A DNA stretch of 45,140 nt from Candidatus Obscuribacterales bacterium (GTDB lineage Bacteria; Cyanobacteriota; Vampirovibrionia; Obscuribacterales; Obscuribacteraceae). The notes beneath the pieces are model-generated. The model was given only the letters and a program-made list of their open reading frames with translations, searched no databases and had not been told where the DNA came from. Each line of letters begins with the position of its first letter. The stretch's first letter is position 1. The stretch is taken from the NCBI GenBank assembly GCA_019746975.1, contig JAIERK010000078.1, positions 1 through 45,140 of the forward strand. Direction: 5' to 3'. Of this stretch, positions 1-9,000 are shown one piece after another. A program made the translations under genes and the position numbers.

Positions 1-1
1 T

Positions 2-610
2 GCCAAGGATAACAACGATTTTGATATAGAAGACGTGGCTCGCGGGATCAATCAGAAGATGATCTCGCGGCACCCTCACGTATTCGCCGACAAAAAAATC
101 GACTCTGCCGGCGATGTGAAGGTGCAATGGGAAGAGATCAAAGACACTGAGCGGAAAAAGGAAAATCCCGATCAGTCCGCGATGGATGGAATTCCGAAAA
201 CATTGCCGGCATTGCTGCAAGCGCTGAAAGTGTCCGAGAAAGCGGTAAGCCAGGGTTTTGAATGGCGCACCGAGGGTGATGTCTGGGAAAAACTGGATAG
301 CGAGCTCAAAGAATTGCAAGCGGCTATCTCCAACCCGGGAATGGGGCATCCAGAAAAACATGTCAGCGCAAAGCGAGAAGTAGAGCTGGAATTCGGCGAT
401 GTCTTATTCTGCTTGGTCAACGTCGCGAGATGGCATGCCGTCGATCCTGAGGGATCCCTGATCCTGGCCATAGAAAAATTCAAGACCAGATTTCGAAGTA
501 TGGAATTGGCGAGCGAGCAGCCTCTCAAAAGGCTTTCGAAAGACGAGCTCTTCGAGCTCTGGGTAAATGCAAAACAGGTCACCTCCGGTACGGCATGTCA
601 GAGCAGTTAA
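2..610 (+). CDS. mazG: MazG-type NTP pyrophosphohydrolase, 3' part
   Basis: The reading frame is open from base 2, so this is the C-terminal about 200 residues of a protein that starts outside the window. The family hydrolyses (d)NTPs to (d)NMP and pyrophosphate in the cytoplasm as a house-cleaning enzyme. The sequence shows the MazG signatures in order: RHPHVFAD near the left edge, WEEIK, a DGIPKTLPALLQA segment, GFEW, then the metal-binding helices (SELKEL and ELEFGDVLFCLVNVAR) and a terminal FELWVNAK. The GTG at base 35 is internal to the conserved block and is not taken as a start. The last 16 bases overlap the next gene, which suggests co-transcription. The N-terminal domain cannot be judged here. 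Confidence 0.9.
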   Translation, partial: AKDNNDFDIEDVARGINQKMISRHPHVFADKKIDSAGDVKVQWEEIKDTERKKENPDQSAMDGIPKTLPALLQALKVSEKAVSQGFEWRTEGDVWEKLDSELKELQAAISNPGMGHPEKHVSAKREVELEFGDVLFCLVNVARWHAVDPEGSLILAIEKFKTRFRSMELASEQPLKRLSKDELFELWVNAKQVTSGTACQSS

Positions 611-2205
611 AACAGCTTTCGCGGTATCTGATCCCTCATCCGCTCCTGTTCGGCGCGTTGCCACTTCTGCTCTTCTATGCCTTCTTCGCGATGCTCCAGA
701 ATCAATCCTTCCTGGTAATACCACCACTGGTGGTCATCTGGGCGACTACCATTTTGCTCAACCTGTTTTTACTAGCTCTGTTTCGCAACTTCGACAAGGC
801 AGCATTCGCCACTACCATTTTCGTGACGATCTTTTTCACGATGACCTATCTGTTTGTATTGAGCAAAGTGTTTAGCGCAGACGCGCTCGTCGTCACGTGG
901 GGCGCCCCCATCATCTTGTGCTTCTGGGGCCTGCTATTCACCTGCCTGTTCAAGATCACGACAAGTAAGAAATCGCTTTCCAAAGCAACCAGAATAGTCA
1001 ATGAAGTCGGCATGTGGTTGGTGCTTCTGGAAGTGTTGGTCATCGTTGGTCACGATATTCAGCTCAGCCTGATGTGGCAACCTCAGATGAAAACGCTCTT
1101 CTCGCAGAGCGACGAAAAAGCATTCGAAGAAACCAAACAAGCCTGGCGTGGCCGCGCGTCCGACCGGTCACTGCCCGATGTTTATATGATCATTCTTGAT
1201 GAGAATCCCAGTCACGCGGTGCTCAAGCGATACTTCGACTATGACAACGAATGGTTCGTCACCGAATTAAGAAAACGCGGATTTGTCGTCGCCACAGGCG
1301 CGCATTCGAACTATCCGCGGACACAACACACGCTTTCCAGTATGTTCAACATGACGTACATCAACGACCTTGCAAAAATCTGCGGTCAAGAAAGTACGGA
1401 TTGGTCCCCGACATATGATCTGATTGATAACGGCAGAGTCTTTCAGCTCTTCAAAGCGGCCGGTCACAAGATGTTTGAATATGGCTCCTATCCGCCGTTG
1501 AGCTTTTACTTCACCGATCGATTCATCAAGACAACGTTCTTCAACTATTTCATGCAACAATTTTTGCAAACAACTGCCGTCGGGTTGCTTCCAGGAACAC
1601 ACGAATTCATCAACCAGATGGCACGCGAGCAAAGACTCAATATACTGACGCGATTGGACGAACAGACCAAGAACAAAGAGCCCAAGATCGTCTTCGCCCA
1701 TATCTATTTGCCTCACGAGCCATTTATCTTCGATGCGAAGGGCAATCCGGTAGAGGTCGCAGAAAACATTGAAGGAGAGCGCTGGGCTAAAGTTACAAGA
1801 GATGGGTTCAAGGATCAAACGATTTTCATTGAACACAAGATGATTGAATGGGTGGACAAGATTCTTGGCTGCGCAGAACGGCAACCGATAATTCTTATCC
1901 AGGGAGATCACGGACCCAACTCGACCGGCTTCGTAACTTCGAAAGAGCTCAACGATGACGTTACGGTAGAACGCTACGGTATCCTTTCGGCTTATCTGGT
2001 TCCCGAACCAATGCGAGGCACTATTAGCAATACCATTACTCCGGTCAATGTTTTTCGACTAATCATTAATCATCTGACTGGAAAAGAGACCTTTCCTCTA
2101 CTGGAAGAACGCATGTATTACAGCCCTTATCCTCTGGCCTTCAAATTTACCGACATAACAGAACGACTGTTGAGGCTCGATAAGAATAGCGACGACAAAA
2201 AGTAG
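595..2205 (+). CDS. Membrane-anchored sulfatase/alkaline-phosphatase-fold protein
   Basis: This 536-residue protein has an N-terminal block of about five hydrophobic segments (roughly residues 15-155) followed by a long extracytoplasmic domain. The domain begins with a beta strand reading PDVYMIILDENPSH (about residue 197) and later has IILIQGDHGPNS (about residue 437). The DHG motif is a metal-binding element of the sulfatase/alkaline-phosphatase superfamily, and the architecture resembles LTA-synthase or phosphoethanolamine-transferase membrane enzymes. The usual nucleophile Thr/Ser or Cys after the first strand is not obvious (DENPSH), so the substrate, and even catalytic activity, is uncertain. 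The ATG overlaps the end of mazG by 16 bases. It converges on ftsQ with 7 bases between the stops. A role in modifying an envelope glycan or lipid is an inference. Confidence 0.7.
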   Translation: MSEQLKQLSRYLIPHPLLFGALPLLLFYAFFAMLQNQSFLVIPPLVVIWATTILLNLFLLALFRNFDKAAFATTIFVTIFFTMTYLFVLSKVFSADALVVTWGAPIILCFWGLLFTCLFKITTSKKSLSKATRIVNEVGMWLVLLEVLVIVGHDIQLSLMWQPQMKTLFSQSDEKAFEETKQAWRGRASDRSLPDVYMIILDENPSHAVLKRYFDYDNEWFVTELRKRGFVVATGAHSNYPRTQHTLSSMFNMTYINDLAKICGQESTDWSPTYDLIDNGRVFQLFKAAGHKMFEYGSYPPLSFYFTDRFIKTTFFNYFMQQFLQTTAVGLLPGTHEFINQMAREQRLNILTRLDEQTKNKEPKIVFAHIYLPHEPFIFDAKGNPVEVAENIEGERWAKVTRDGFKDQTIFIEHKMIEWVDKILGCAERQPIILIQGDHGPNSTGFVTSKELNDDVTVERYGILSAYLVPEPMRGTISNTITPVNVFRLIINHLTGKETFPLLEERMYYSPYPLAFKFTDITERLLRLDKNSDDKK

Positions 2206-2212
2206 GTTTTAA

Positions 2213-3166
2213 TTACAGTGGCGTAGAGGTGCTGGAAACCTGCGGTTCTACTTCCGGCGGCTTCTCAGAGTTTCCTTCTTGGACAGAAGCTTTTGCTATC
2301 TTCTCTTTACCATTTTGTTTTGCTCCGCCTTTCGCAGCTTCCTTCTCCGCAGCTTTGCTGGCTTCCAGCTTAGCTTTCGAGATCTTAAGCGGTATGTTGT
2401 TGTCGAGCGCCAGGTCGACATACTCGAGAGAGTCATTGTATTGGCGCAAGGTTGGCAGTATTGTCGTCAATCGGCCCAGTCGTTGCGTCAGAGCAGTATC
2501 AGGAATTCCAAGCTTCAACACGAGCTGATTGGTCTGGACATTGACGTCAAAGGGCTTGCGCATATCAACGAATTCGACTTGGTCTTTCGTCTGTTTCTCA
2601 ATATATGAAACCCAGGTCGCCCACTGTTTTACATCCAACGCAGTCATTTTGAGATTGCTGGACGCATAGATCTTGAGTTCCGGAACGGTAACGCGCGGAA
2701 ACTTTTTAATCGGGATCATCCGTCCTGATTCAGCTATGACGGAATGAATCGGCTGGGCCGGGTCGTAGCCGAGCGAGGCCCAGGGCTGCTCCTCGAGAAC
2801 CTCCACGACAACATGTGGACGTGGAAATGCATACCGCCTCACGAATGCATTGTTGATCGTCTCCAGCGCCTCAACCCTCTTTTCCTGAGCTTTGGGATCG
2901 AGTTCAAACACGGGAGTGTAAAGCGCATCCATTAAGACCTTGCGGATTTGCTCCGTGGCGGTGAAATGGTTCCCTTTCACGATGATTTCGTGATCGCTGT
3001 CGCTGACCGACCAGGGAAGATAGGCAAATCCGGCAAAACAAACACTTACTATCGATACAAGAAGGAACAGACGAAACAGTTGACGGCGCAGCCTTGTTCC
3101 GCGGGCATTCTTCCGCTTGCGCCTGCGGCTCTTGATCCAATCTTTTCTTTGATCGACAGGCAGCAT
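2213..3166 (-). CDS. ftsQ: FtsQ/DivIB-like cell division protein
   Basis: The protein has 317 residues: a very basic N-terminus (RRRKRKNARGTRLRR), one membrane segment at about residues 31-50, then a POTRA-like domain beginning with IIVKGNHFTATEQIRKVL and ending near PRPHVVVEVLEEQPWA. That order is diagnostic of FtsQ/DivIB, a bitopic protein that links FtsL/FtsB and the septal synthase in the divisome. The C-terminal 60 residues are a low-complexity Lys/Ala/Glu/Pro tail (KAAEKEAAKGG and so on), unusual for the family and probably disordered. The ATG overlaps the dapF stop as TAATG, so translation is probably coupled to dapF. The divergent neighbours rsmH, ftsL, ftsI and murJ support the division role. 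Confidence 0.8.
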   Translation of the reverse strand: MLPVDQRKDWIKSRRRKRKNARGTRLRRQLFRLFLLVSIVSVCFAGFAYLPWSVSDSDHEIIVKGNHFTATEQIRKVLMDALYTPVFELDPKAQEKRVEALETINNAFVRRYAFPRPHVVVEVLEEQPWASLGYDPAQPIHSVIAESGRMIPIKKFPRVTVPELKIYASSNLKMTALDVKQWATWVSYIEKQTKDQVEFVDMRKPFDVNVQTNQLVLKLGIPDTALTQRLGRLTTILPTLRQYNDSLEYVDLALDNNIPLKISKAKLEASKAAEKEAAKGGAKQNGKEKIAKASVQEGNSEKPPEVEPQVSSTSTPL

Positions 3167-4350
3167 TATTTACAGTTCGCCTCCGCCGTACTCTGAGAGC
3201 CTATCTCAAGAGAGGTCAATTGTTCAAGCTTGAAAACACCCGAAAAGACTTCGGTGGCCGATCCCGAAATCAGAATGTGATTGTCATCTCTATAATTGAT
3301 CTCCAGAGGACCACCTGGGAGTTGAACCGTCACCTCTCGAGAGAGCAGCCCCTCGAGCACTCCAGCAACGACTACTGCACTGGCGCCGCTGGCACAAGCC
3401 AGAGTGAATCCGCAGCCACGCTCGTAGACGTAGCATCGGACCAATTCCGGTGATACCACTTGCACAAACTCGACGTTGACCCCTTCGGGAAAAGAGGCAG
3501 AATTTTGAATTTGAAGCGCAATTGAGGTAAGCGCTTCTTTCGCGGCACCATCCAATTTATCGGGGTGCTTCAACTCGACGGAGCCTGATTTTGAGTCTCT
3601 TTGTGTGGCGGATGCCCACCCGGTCCAGACTTCGGTGTCGAAAATCACGCCGTGCGGGTTGCCCATTCCAATCGCGACAACACGCGTTGTTGCCTCACCG
3701 ACGGCGATGTCGAATTTTATATAACCCTCTGCCACACTGTCTGGCAGGGCTGGGATACTCGCCGCAGCGAGTATCGGCTCACCGACATCGACCAGGATGC
3801 GGCGATCCGCGCCAAATGAAATCGATACGGGTCCTCGAGCCGTGAGGATGGAAAATTTAGATTGTGAAACACCACCTCGGAGCCGGGCCCAGAGCGCCAA
3901 GCATCGAAGGCCGTTGCCACACATTGCAGCGTCGCTGCCGTCGGAATTGGTGAATACCCAGCTCAATTCACATTGTTGTTCGGCGGGATAGTGGCTGGTC
4001 AAGGCCACTACAGCATGGCGATACTGACTCGCGACAAACGAGGCGCCGCCTTCCATCTGGGTTCCGTGCCGAACCGGAAACTCTCCCGACGCCTTTCTTC
4101 CTCGGCTCTTCACCTGAGTTTCGAAAGGCTCCACTTCGCTTGCGCCATATATAGGCAACGCTAAAATGACACCATCCGCTCCGATACCGACGTGTCGGTC
4201 GCAAAGGCGGGGCGCCAATTCTCTAACTACATCAATCCAGTTGGCTAAAAGCGGAGCTAGCGCAGGGTCAGAAACAAGCTCCCGGGCGTCTATAAGGACG
4301 AAGTCATTTCCCAGACCGTGATACTTGGTGAAGGGGAGCAGTGCTCTCAA
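3166..4350 (-). CDS. dapF: Diaminopimelate epimerase with an internal insertion
   Basis: DapF interconverts LL- and meso-diaminopimelate, supplying lysine and peptidoglycan. The protein opens with FTKYHGLGNDFVLID. The first catalytic-cysteine motif is NSDGSDAAMCGNGLRC (Cys144) and the second is ERGCGFTLACASGASA (Cys319). Both catalytic cysteines and the Glu310-Arg311 pair are present. Two things are unusual. An extra segment of about 50-60 residues (about residues 69-128) makes it 394 residues long instead of about 275. The second motif reads GFT and CASG where most family members have GET and CGTG or CGSG. The start is TTG, with AGAGG about 8 bases upstream. It is followed by ftsQ through a TAATG overlap. 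Confidence 0.9.
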   Translation of the reverse strand: MRALLPFTKYHGLGNDFVLIDARELVSDPALAPLLANWIDVVRELAPRLCDRHVGIGADGVILALPIYGASEVEPFETQVKSRGRKASGEFPVRHGTQMEGGASFVASQYRHAVVALTSHYPAEQQCELSWVFTNSDGSDAAMCGNGLRCLALWARLRGGVSQSKFSILTARGPVSISFGADRRILVDVGEPILAAASIPALPDSVAEGYIKFDIAVGEATTRVVAIGMGNPHGVIFDTEVWTGWASATQRDSKSGSVELKHPDKLDGAAKEALTSIALQIQNSASFPEGVNVEFVQVVSPELVRCYVYERGCGFTLACASGASAVVVAGVLEGLLSREVTVQLPGGPLEINYRDDNHILISGSATEVFSGVFKLEQLTSLEIGSQSTAEANCK

Positions 4351-4879
4351 CTCGGACGCCTCTTGAACATGTGATCTGATTAAATGACATATGAATTATA
4401 ACGTCTGAGCTTGACATGGTCAGGCGATTGAGAAGTCTCTAAGTTACAGCCTGTCCACTGCATATCCAGTGGCGATACAGCAAGCAACCGTCAGGGTCAA
4501 GCCGCTTGATTATGGAATTCGAAAAGTAAATCGACACCGGAGTCGGACCTCGTAACACCGCCCTGTTTGTATGGGTTTCTGCACATAAACAAACCCTTGA
4601 CAATTTAGCAATCTAAGCAGGATCGCAACTTTGTGGCGATCTGTATAAACGAGGGACTATTCGAGAGCTGGCTCCACTTGGGCGCGACAAGCGAAACGGT
4701 GACATTCCGCTGAAAAGTATTAAATTTGTTAAATATTGCTCTTGACTTGTAGGGATGGACATAAATCGCGGGTATTTATCAAATGCCAGGTATTAATCCG
4801 GTAATTCATACAAACAATCTGCGACGGATATGTTTCGTCTCAGTACAGGTATAACCACGTTTTTCATTAGGCTGGAAAT
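4351..4879. other. Intergenic region between dapF and the rsmH operon
   Basis: This AT-rich divergent gap of about 530 bases holds no convincing gene. Promoters for both directions should lie here, but I see no clear -35/-10 pair. Three related direct repeats occur on the plus strand: GGTATTTATC at 4771, GGTATTAATC at 4789 and GGTAATTC at 4800, about 80-110 bases before the next start. They could be protein-binding sites. Confidence 0.5.
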
Positions 4880-5362
4880 ATGTTCAATTCCCATTCTTCA
4901 TATCAACACGTACAGACCAGGCAACAAGTCATAGCTCTTAATCAGAGCTACCCGTGCCCACGCTGCAACTGTGGCGTACTTGAGTTGTATGGATACACCG
5001 AGACATTCAAATGCAATGGCTGTACGAGGTCATTCGTCCCGCTCAAAAATGGACGTTGTCTCTACCCATCTAACCGGATGGGATGGAAGATTTCGCCGAC
5101 GTACTGGTGGGACGGTCTGCGCTGGCATTGGGCGGGGACGACAGCAACAGCGGGCCAGCTGGCTGCAATCGTGTTCTTGTTCACCATCCCTTTGATGGCG
5201 GTGAACAGTGTGTTTTATTACTTCAACGTCTGGCCCAACCGGCCGGAGTGGATGCATCCACTCTTGCTCTCACTCGTAGTCGGTCTGGTAATGCTCCAGG
5301 CGATATACTTTCTGTGTTGTGATGATTTCGACTTTATGTCAAAACGAAGAACAGCCAGGTAG
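4880..5362 (+). CDS. Small zinc-ribbon membrane protein, unknown function
   Basis: The protein has 160 residues. Residues 26-48 form a classic zinc ribbon: CPRC (Cys26, Cys29) and CNGC (Cys45, Cys48). A Trp-rich linker (YWWDGLRWHWAG, residues 75-86) follows, then two hydrophobic helices at about 91-115 and 126-147. It ends with a basic RRTAR tail. The predicted form is a two-pass inner-membrane protein with a zinc finger on one face. Its TAG stop overlaps the GTG start of rsmH (TAGTG), so it heads the rsmH-ftsL-ftsI-murJ run and is probably translated with it. That is the position mraZ holds in many bacteria, but this protein has no visible relation to MraZ. No function can be assigned from sequence. 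Confidence 0.75.
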   Translation: MFNSHSSYQHVQTRQQVIALNQSYPCPRCNCGVLELYGYTETFKCNGCTRSFVPLKNGRCLYPSNRMGWKISPTYWWDGLRWHWAGTTATAGQLAAIVFLFTIPLMAVNSVFYYFNVWPNRPEWMHPLLLSLVVGLVMLQAIYFLCCDDFDFMSKRRTAR

Positions 5363-6429
5363 TGCCGTCTAAATCAAGATCTTCCCGGAAATCAGGTAAA
5401 GGGGAGGCAGAACATGCCTCCCCTAATGGCGTGGAGTTGTCAAACCGAAGCAAAGGGTCAGACCTCGGCAACGGTCAATCCGAGGATGCGCCTCATATTC
5501 CCGTGATGCTGGAAGAATGTCTCGACCTGCTCAATATCCGACCTGGCAGGACCTATCTGGACGCCACGGCCGGAGCCGGAGGCCATTTGTTGCGCATCGC
5601 CGGTGATGCCGGGAAGGGTAGCACTATATTCGGTGTCGACAGAGATCGATATGCGATCGAGCGATTACAGAAGCTAGTACCTGGCAACGTTCGATTGATT
5701 CACTCTAACTATTCGCAATTCAGGCAAAACCTCTCGGAGCAAGGGGTCACCACTATCGACGGTGGCATCCTCGCCGACCTTGGTGTGTCGTCGATGCAAC
5801 TTGACGAGGCTGAAAGGGGCTTCAGCTTCTTGCGCAATGGTCCTCTCGATATGCGAATGGATCAATCCAAGGGGCAAACAGCAGAAGATTTATTGAACAC
5901 AGCAAGCGAACACGAACTGGCGGATATCATCTTTCGATATGGCGAGGAGCGCTTCTCGAGGCAGATTGCAAGATCGATTGTCTATCACCGTCCCATAAAA
6001 ACGACAGGTGAGTTATCCGATCTAGTGGGCAATACATTGAGAAAATTTCAGAAACAAAAGTCCTGGAAGGACAGCGCGGGACCGTCGAAACACCCAGCTA
6101 CGCGAACGTTTCAAGCTATCCGCATGGCGGTAAATGAAGAGTTGCAGTGTCTGGAAAAATTTTTAGAAGACGCTCTTGCAATGCTCGCACCAGGCGCAAG
6201 ACTGGTGGTTATAACGTTCCACTCGCTCGAAGACAGGATGGTTAAGCAATTTCTCAGAACTGCATCAGCAAGCTGTGTTTGCCCGCCCCGGCAGCCCGTT
6301 TGCACATGCAACAAAACGTCGCAATTGCTGATAATTACTCGTAAACCGCTTGTTGCCGACGAGAAAGAAGTACTTGCCAATGTACGCTCTCGTAGTGCTA
6401 AACTGAGGGCAGCAGAAAAGTTGGTGTAG
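5362..6429 (+). CDS. rsmH: 16S rRNA (cytosine-1402-N4)-methyltransferase
   Basis: RsmH (MraW) methylates N4 of C1402 in the decoding centre of 16S rRNA, using SAM. The core starts at HIPVMLEECLDLL (residue 45). The SAM-binding loop is LDATAGAGGH (66-75), and further family landmarks are LADLGVSSMQLD, GFSFLRNGPLDMRMD and TFHSLEDRMVKQF. The 355-residue length exceeds the usual about 310 because of a hydrophilic N-terminal extension of about 44 residues with no known domain. The GTG start overlaps the upstream TAG stop. The real start could be internal, but no better start codon with a ribosome site precedes the conserved core. The location before ftsL and ftsI is the standard dcw order. Confidence 0.95.
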   Translation: MPSKSRSSRKSGKGEAEHASPNGVELSNRSKGSDLGNGQSEDAPHIPVMLEECLDLLNIRPGRTYLDATAGAGGHLLRIAGDAGKGSTIFGVDRDRYAIERLQKLVPGNVRLIHSNYSQFRQNLSEQGVTTIDGGILADLGVSSMQLDEAERGFSFLRNGPLDMRMDQSKGQTAEDLLNTASEHELADIIFRYGEERFSRQIARSIVYHRPIKTTGELSDLVGNTLRKFQKQKSWKDSAGPSKHPATRTFQAIRMAVNEELQCLEKFLEDALAMLAPGARLVVITFHSLEDRMVKQFLRTASASCVCPPRQPVCTCNKTSQLLIITRKPLVADEKEVLANVRSRSAKLRAAEKLV

Positions 6430-6438
6430 GAAATATAT

Positions 6439-7014
6439 ATGACCGCTAGCCTCAAATCGCCGCCCCGGCGCACTTCGCAGGTAGTCAGTTTTACTAACAA
6501 TCGAGTCCAACGTAGCACCACCGGCGCCTCCATGACGCAGACACCAGCGGCTCCCGCGACCAGAGGTACTTGGCCCGTCGCATTTACAGACTCCGCTGTC
6601 CCTGCACAAGTGATGTCACAGCCGGTTCCAGCTGCCAAACCACATCTGGTACCAGTAGAGACTCCATCTACCAAGACCCGCAAGCAGCCTGTACTTATAA
6701 AGTGCAACAGAGCACTTCAGGCGGTGCTTGTCGCACTATGCGGAATAGCCATCTGTGTATATGGTCTCGATGTCGTCGTCTCTCACGATGTCGGCAAGCT
6801 TCAAGAACAAGCCCGAAGAACAAGCGAACAAAATTCAGAACTTTCAGCTCAGTTGCTGAAATCAATATCATATGGCGAAATTCAGGACAGCGTTGTCGGA
6901 AGATTCGGTCTACGCGTACCGGAGCAGGTTCAGATCATTAAAGAACAACCAGCGCCGCAAGCAATCGCATATAAGATGCATAAACATCATTTGCCTTTGA
7001 TGTCAGGATACTAA
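6439..7014 (+). CDS. ftsL: FtsL-like cell division protein
   Basis: This 191-residue protein starts with a disordered Thr/Pro/Ala-rich cytoplasmic region of about 90 residues. It then has one membrane helix (about 93-112, ALQAVLVALCGIAICVYGL), a heptad-like stretch (about 117-145) and a short conserved-looking ending, GRFGLRVPEQVQIIKE. That helix plus coiled-coil plus Pro motif arrangement, and its place between rsmH and ftsI, is that of FtsL, the small divisome scaffold that pairs with FtsB and FtsQ. Sequence conservation in the family is low, so the call rests on topology and position. The long N-terminal tail is longer than in model bacteria. AGGA lies 8 bases before the ATG. Confidence 0.7.
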   Translation: MTASLKSPPRRTSQVVSFTNNRVQRSTTGASMTQTPAAPATRGTWPVAFTDSAVPAQVMSQPVPAAKPHLVPVETPSTKTRKQPVLIKCNRALQAVLVALCGIAICVYGLDVVVSHDVGKLQEQARRTSEQNSELSAQLLKSISYGEIQDSVVGRFGLRVPEQVQIIKEQPAPQAIAYKMHKHHLPLMSGY

Positions 7015-7083
7015 TACCCGAAAGGGTCAAAAAATAGTTTAATAACAGACGATGATTTAGAGCTAGATTATCGGAGATCTGCT

Positions 7084-8982
7084 TTGCCGGGCCCAGCGGT
7101 CGATATCAGTACGTATCGGAGAACACGAAAGCCGCGAGGTCGCCCACGCTCGCCTCAGTGGCGCTTGCGTATCTGGCAATTTGCCCTGATTGCGGGTGTT
7201 GTTGGAATAGTGGTCCGCCTATATTACTTGCAGATCCATCAAGGCGGCGACCTGACCAGCAAGGCCTATGTCCAGCGTCAGAAAACAAACTTTCTCGTTC
7301 ATCGTGGTGCGATCACCGATCGCCACGGACTGCCGCTTGCAATCGATACCACCAGATATGATATCTTCGTTCATCCTAGACTTCTTAAGGTTAGCAAAGA
7401 AGAGGCAGCCGATAAGATAGCCAAGATCACGGGCAAACCAGAAGACCGTGTCCTAAAACTGCTCAACGGACGCCATCCGGTTGTAACTGTGGCGAAGCAT
7501 CTCGAACGTGAAGTTGTCGATCAACTGCAAAAGCTTAATTGGACCGGACTCGACATAGTCCCTAGACCATTCCGCCACTATCCGGAAGGCACCATGGCTG
7601 CTCACCTTCTCGGCTACGTCAATATCGACACGGCCGGTCAGGGTGGAGTAGAACAGTCGCAGCAGGAGACGCTTACGAGCACCGGCAAGATACCGAAGCC
7701 ACAATTGGACGGTCGCGGTAAAACAATCTTGCTTCCGCACAAAGGACCAACCTGGGACATAACACCACCCCTGGGGCGTCATGTAGAGCTCACAATCGAT
7801 AACTCGCTTCAACATCTGGCGGAGAAAGAGCTTTTCGCCATGGCAGCTCATTCGCAATGCTCAAAAGCGACAGCCATCATCATGGATCCCACCAATGGTG
7901 AAATTCTCGCCTGGGCAAATTATCCGACTTACGATCCTAATGATTATTCCAAGTTTCCATTCGGTACTTTGAAGAATTGGGCCATGGTAGACGTCTACCA
8001 ACCCGGTTCGACATTCAAGGTCATAACGGTCTCCTCCGGACTGGAGACAGGAAAGATCAACGAGCACGTCACATTCAGCGATTCCGGCGCGTTTTCAATC
8101 GGTCGGCGCACGATTCACAATAGCCACGGCGGCAACGGCACGATCGATCTTCTCCATCTCTTTATACACTCCAGCAACATCGGCGCTGCTAAGGTCGCGC
8201 TCAGAATGACCCCGAAAGAGTTCTACGACAAGCTGTATGACTTTGGTCTGGGTAGAAAAACTGGAATTGACTTGCCTGGAGAGTCGAAAGGCCTGTTATT
8301 GAATTGGAAACGCTGGAAGCCGATTGACCAGGCCACAACCGGATTCGGACAGGGAGCCATCGCTGTCACGCCACTGCAACTGGTGGCAGCCGTCGGCACC
8401 GTTGCTAACGCCGGTACATGGGTGCAGCCACACTTGATTCGACGGACATACGATCCGCGCACGGGCGTCACCGAGAAGTGGACAGAGCCAGAGCGCAGGC
8501 AGGTTTTAAAACCAGAAATAGCACGCCATGTATCTCGCCTCCTCGCAGACAACATTACACAAGGCTCTCAAATCGCGGGCAAAAGCGTTCCCGGATATCG
8601 AGTCGCCGGAAAGACAGGCACGGCTCAGAAAGTACGAGAAGGCGGACGCGGTTACATACACGGACAAACAATTGCCTCTTTCGTTGGATTCTTGCCTTAC
8701 GACGATCCTCAACTGCTTTGCTTAGTCGCCGTGGACAACCCACAGACCGATGGCCGCTGGGGCAACACAGTGGCAGGACCGGTATTTAATGCCATTGCAC
8801 GAGAAGCAGCCCGTTTGCTTGCAATTCCAGAATCGTATAAAACAGAAGTTATTAAAGGTAAGTTCGCCGGCCCCGACGGCAAACCGGTACCGCTCAGCGA
8901 AGCACCATCCGTTAAATATGCAGCCGACTTGCAGAAGATCAAGAAACAGCCTGATAAACCGCCAAAGCCGGTTAATCATTGA
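7084..8982 (+). CDS. ftsI: FtsI-type penicillin-binding protein (class B transpeptidase)
   Basis: This is a monofunctional D,D-transpeptidase that crosslinks peptidoglycan, most likely at the septum. A single membrane anchor lies at about residues 27-46 after a basic N-terminus. A dimerisation/pedestal region follows (RGAITDRHGLPLAI), then the transpeptidase domain. All three penicillin-binding motifs are intact: S309-T-F-K312 (PGSTFK), S363-S-N365 and K510-T-G512. The C-terminus is a short hydrophilic tail rich in Lys and Pro with no PASTA domain. The start is TTG with GGAGAT 6 bases upstream. The 69-base gap after ftsL has no other gene. PBP2/MrdA is less likely given the dcw context. Confidence 0.93.
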   Translation: MPGPAVDISTYRRTRKPRGRPRSPQWRLRIWQFALIAGVVGIVVRLYYLQIHQGGDLTSKAYVQRQKTNFLVHRGAITDRHGLPLAIDTTRYDIFVHPRLLKVSKEEAADKIAKITGKPEDRVLKLLNGRHPVVTVAKHLEREVVDQLQKLNWTGLDIVPRPFRHYPEGTMAAHLLGYVNIDTAGQGGVEQSQQETLTSTGKIPKPQLDGRGKTILLPHKGPTWDITPPLGRHVELTIDNSLQHLAEKELFAMAAHSQCSKATAIIMDPTNGEILAWANYPTYDPNDYSKFPFGTLKNWAMVDVYQPGSTFKVITVSSGLETGKINEHVTFSDSGAFSIGRRTIHNSHGGNGTIDLLHLFIHSSNIGAAKVALRMTPKEFYDKLYDFGLGRKTGIDLPGESKGLLLNWKRWKPIDQATTGFGQGAIAVTPLQLVAAVGTVANAGTWVQPHLIRRTYDPRTGVTEKWTEPERRQVLKPEIARHVSRLLADNITQGSQIAGKSVPGYRVAGKTGTAQKVREGGRGYIHGQTIASFVGFLPYDDPQLLCLVAVDNPQTDGRWGNTVAGPVFNAIAREAARLLAIPESYKTEVIKGKFAGPDGKPVPLSEAPSVKYAADLQKIKKQPDKPPKPVNH

Positions 8983-9000
8983 TGCATGAGTTGATTGGAC

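Noticed and set aside
4351..4879. tRNA or small RNA gene in the dapF-rsmH gap
   Set aside because: No T-loop-like GTTCRA motif with pairing arms was found. The same negative result holds for the other gaps.
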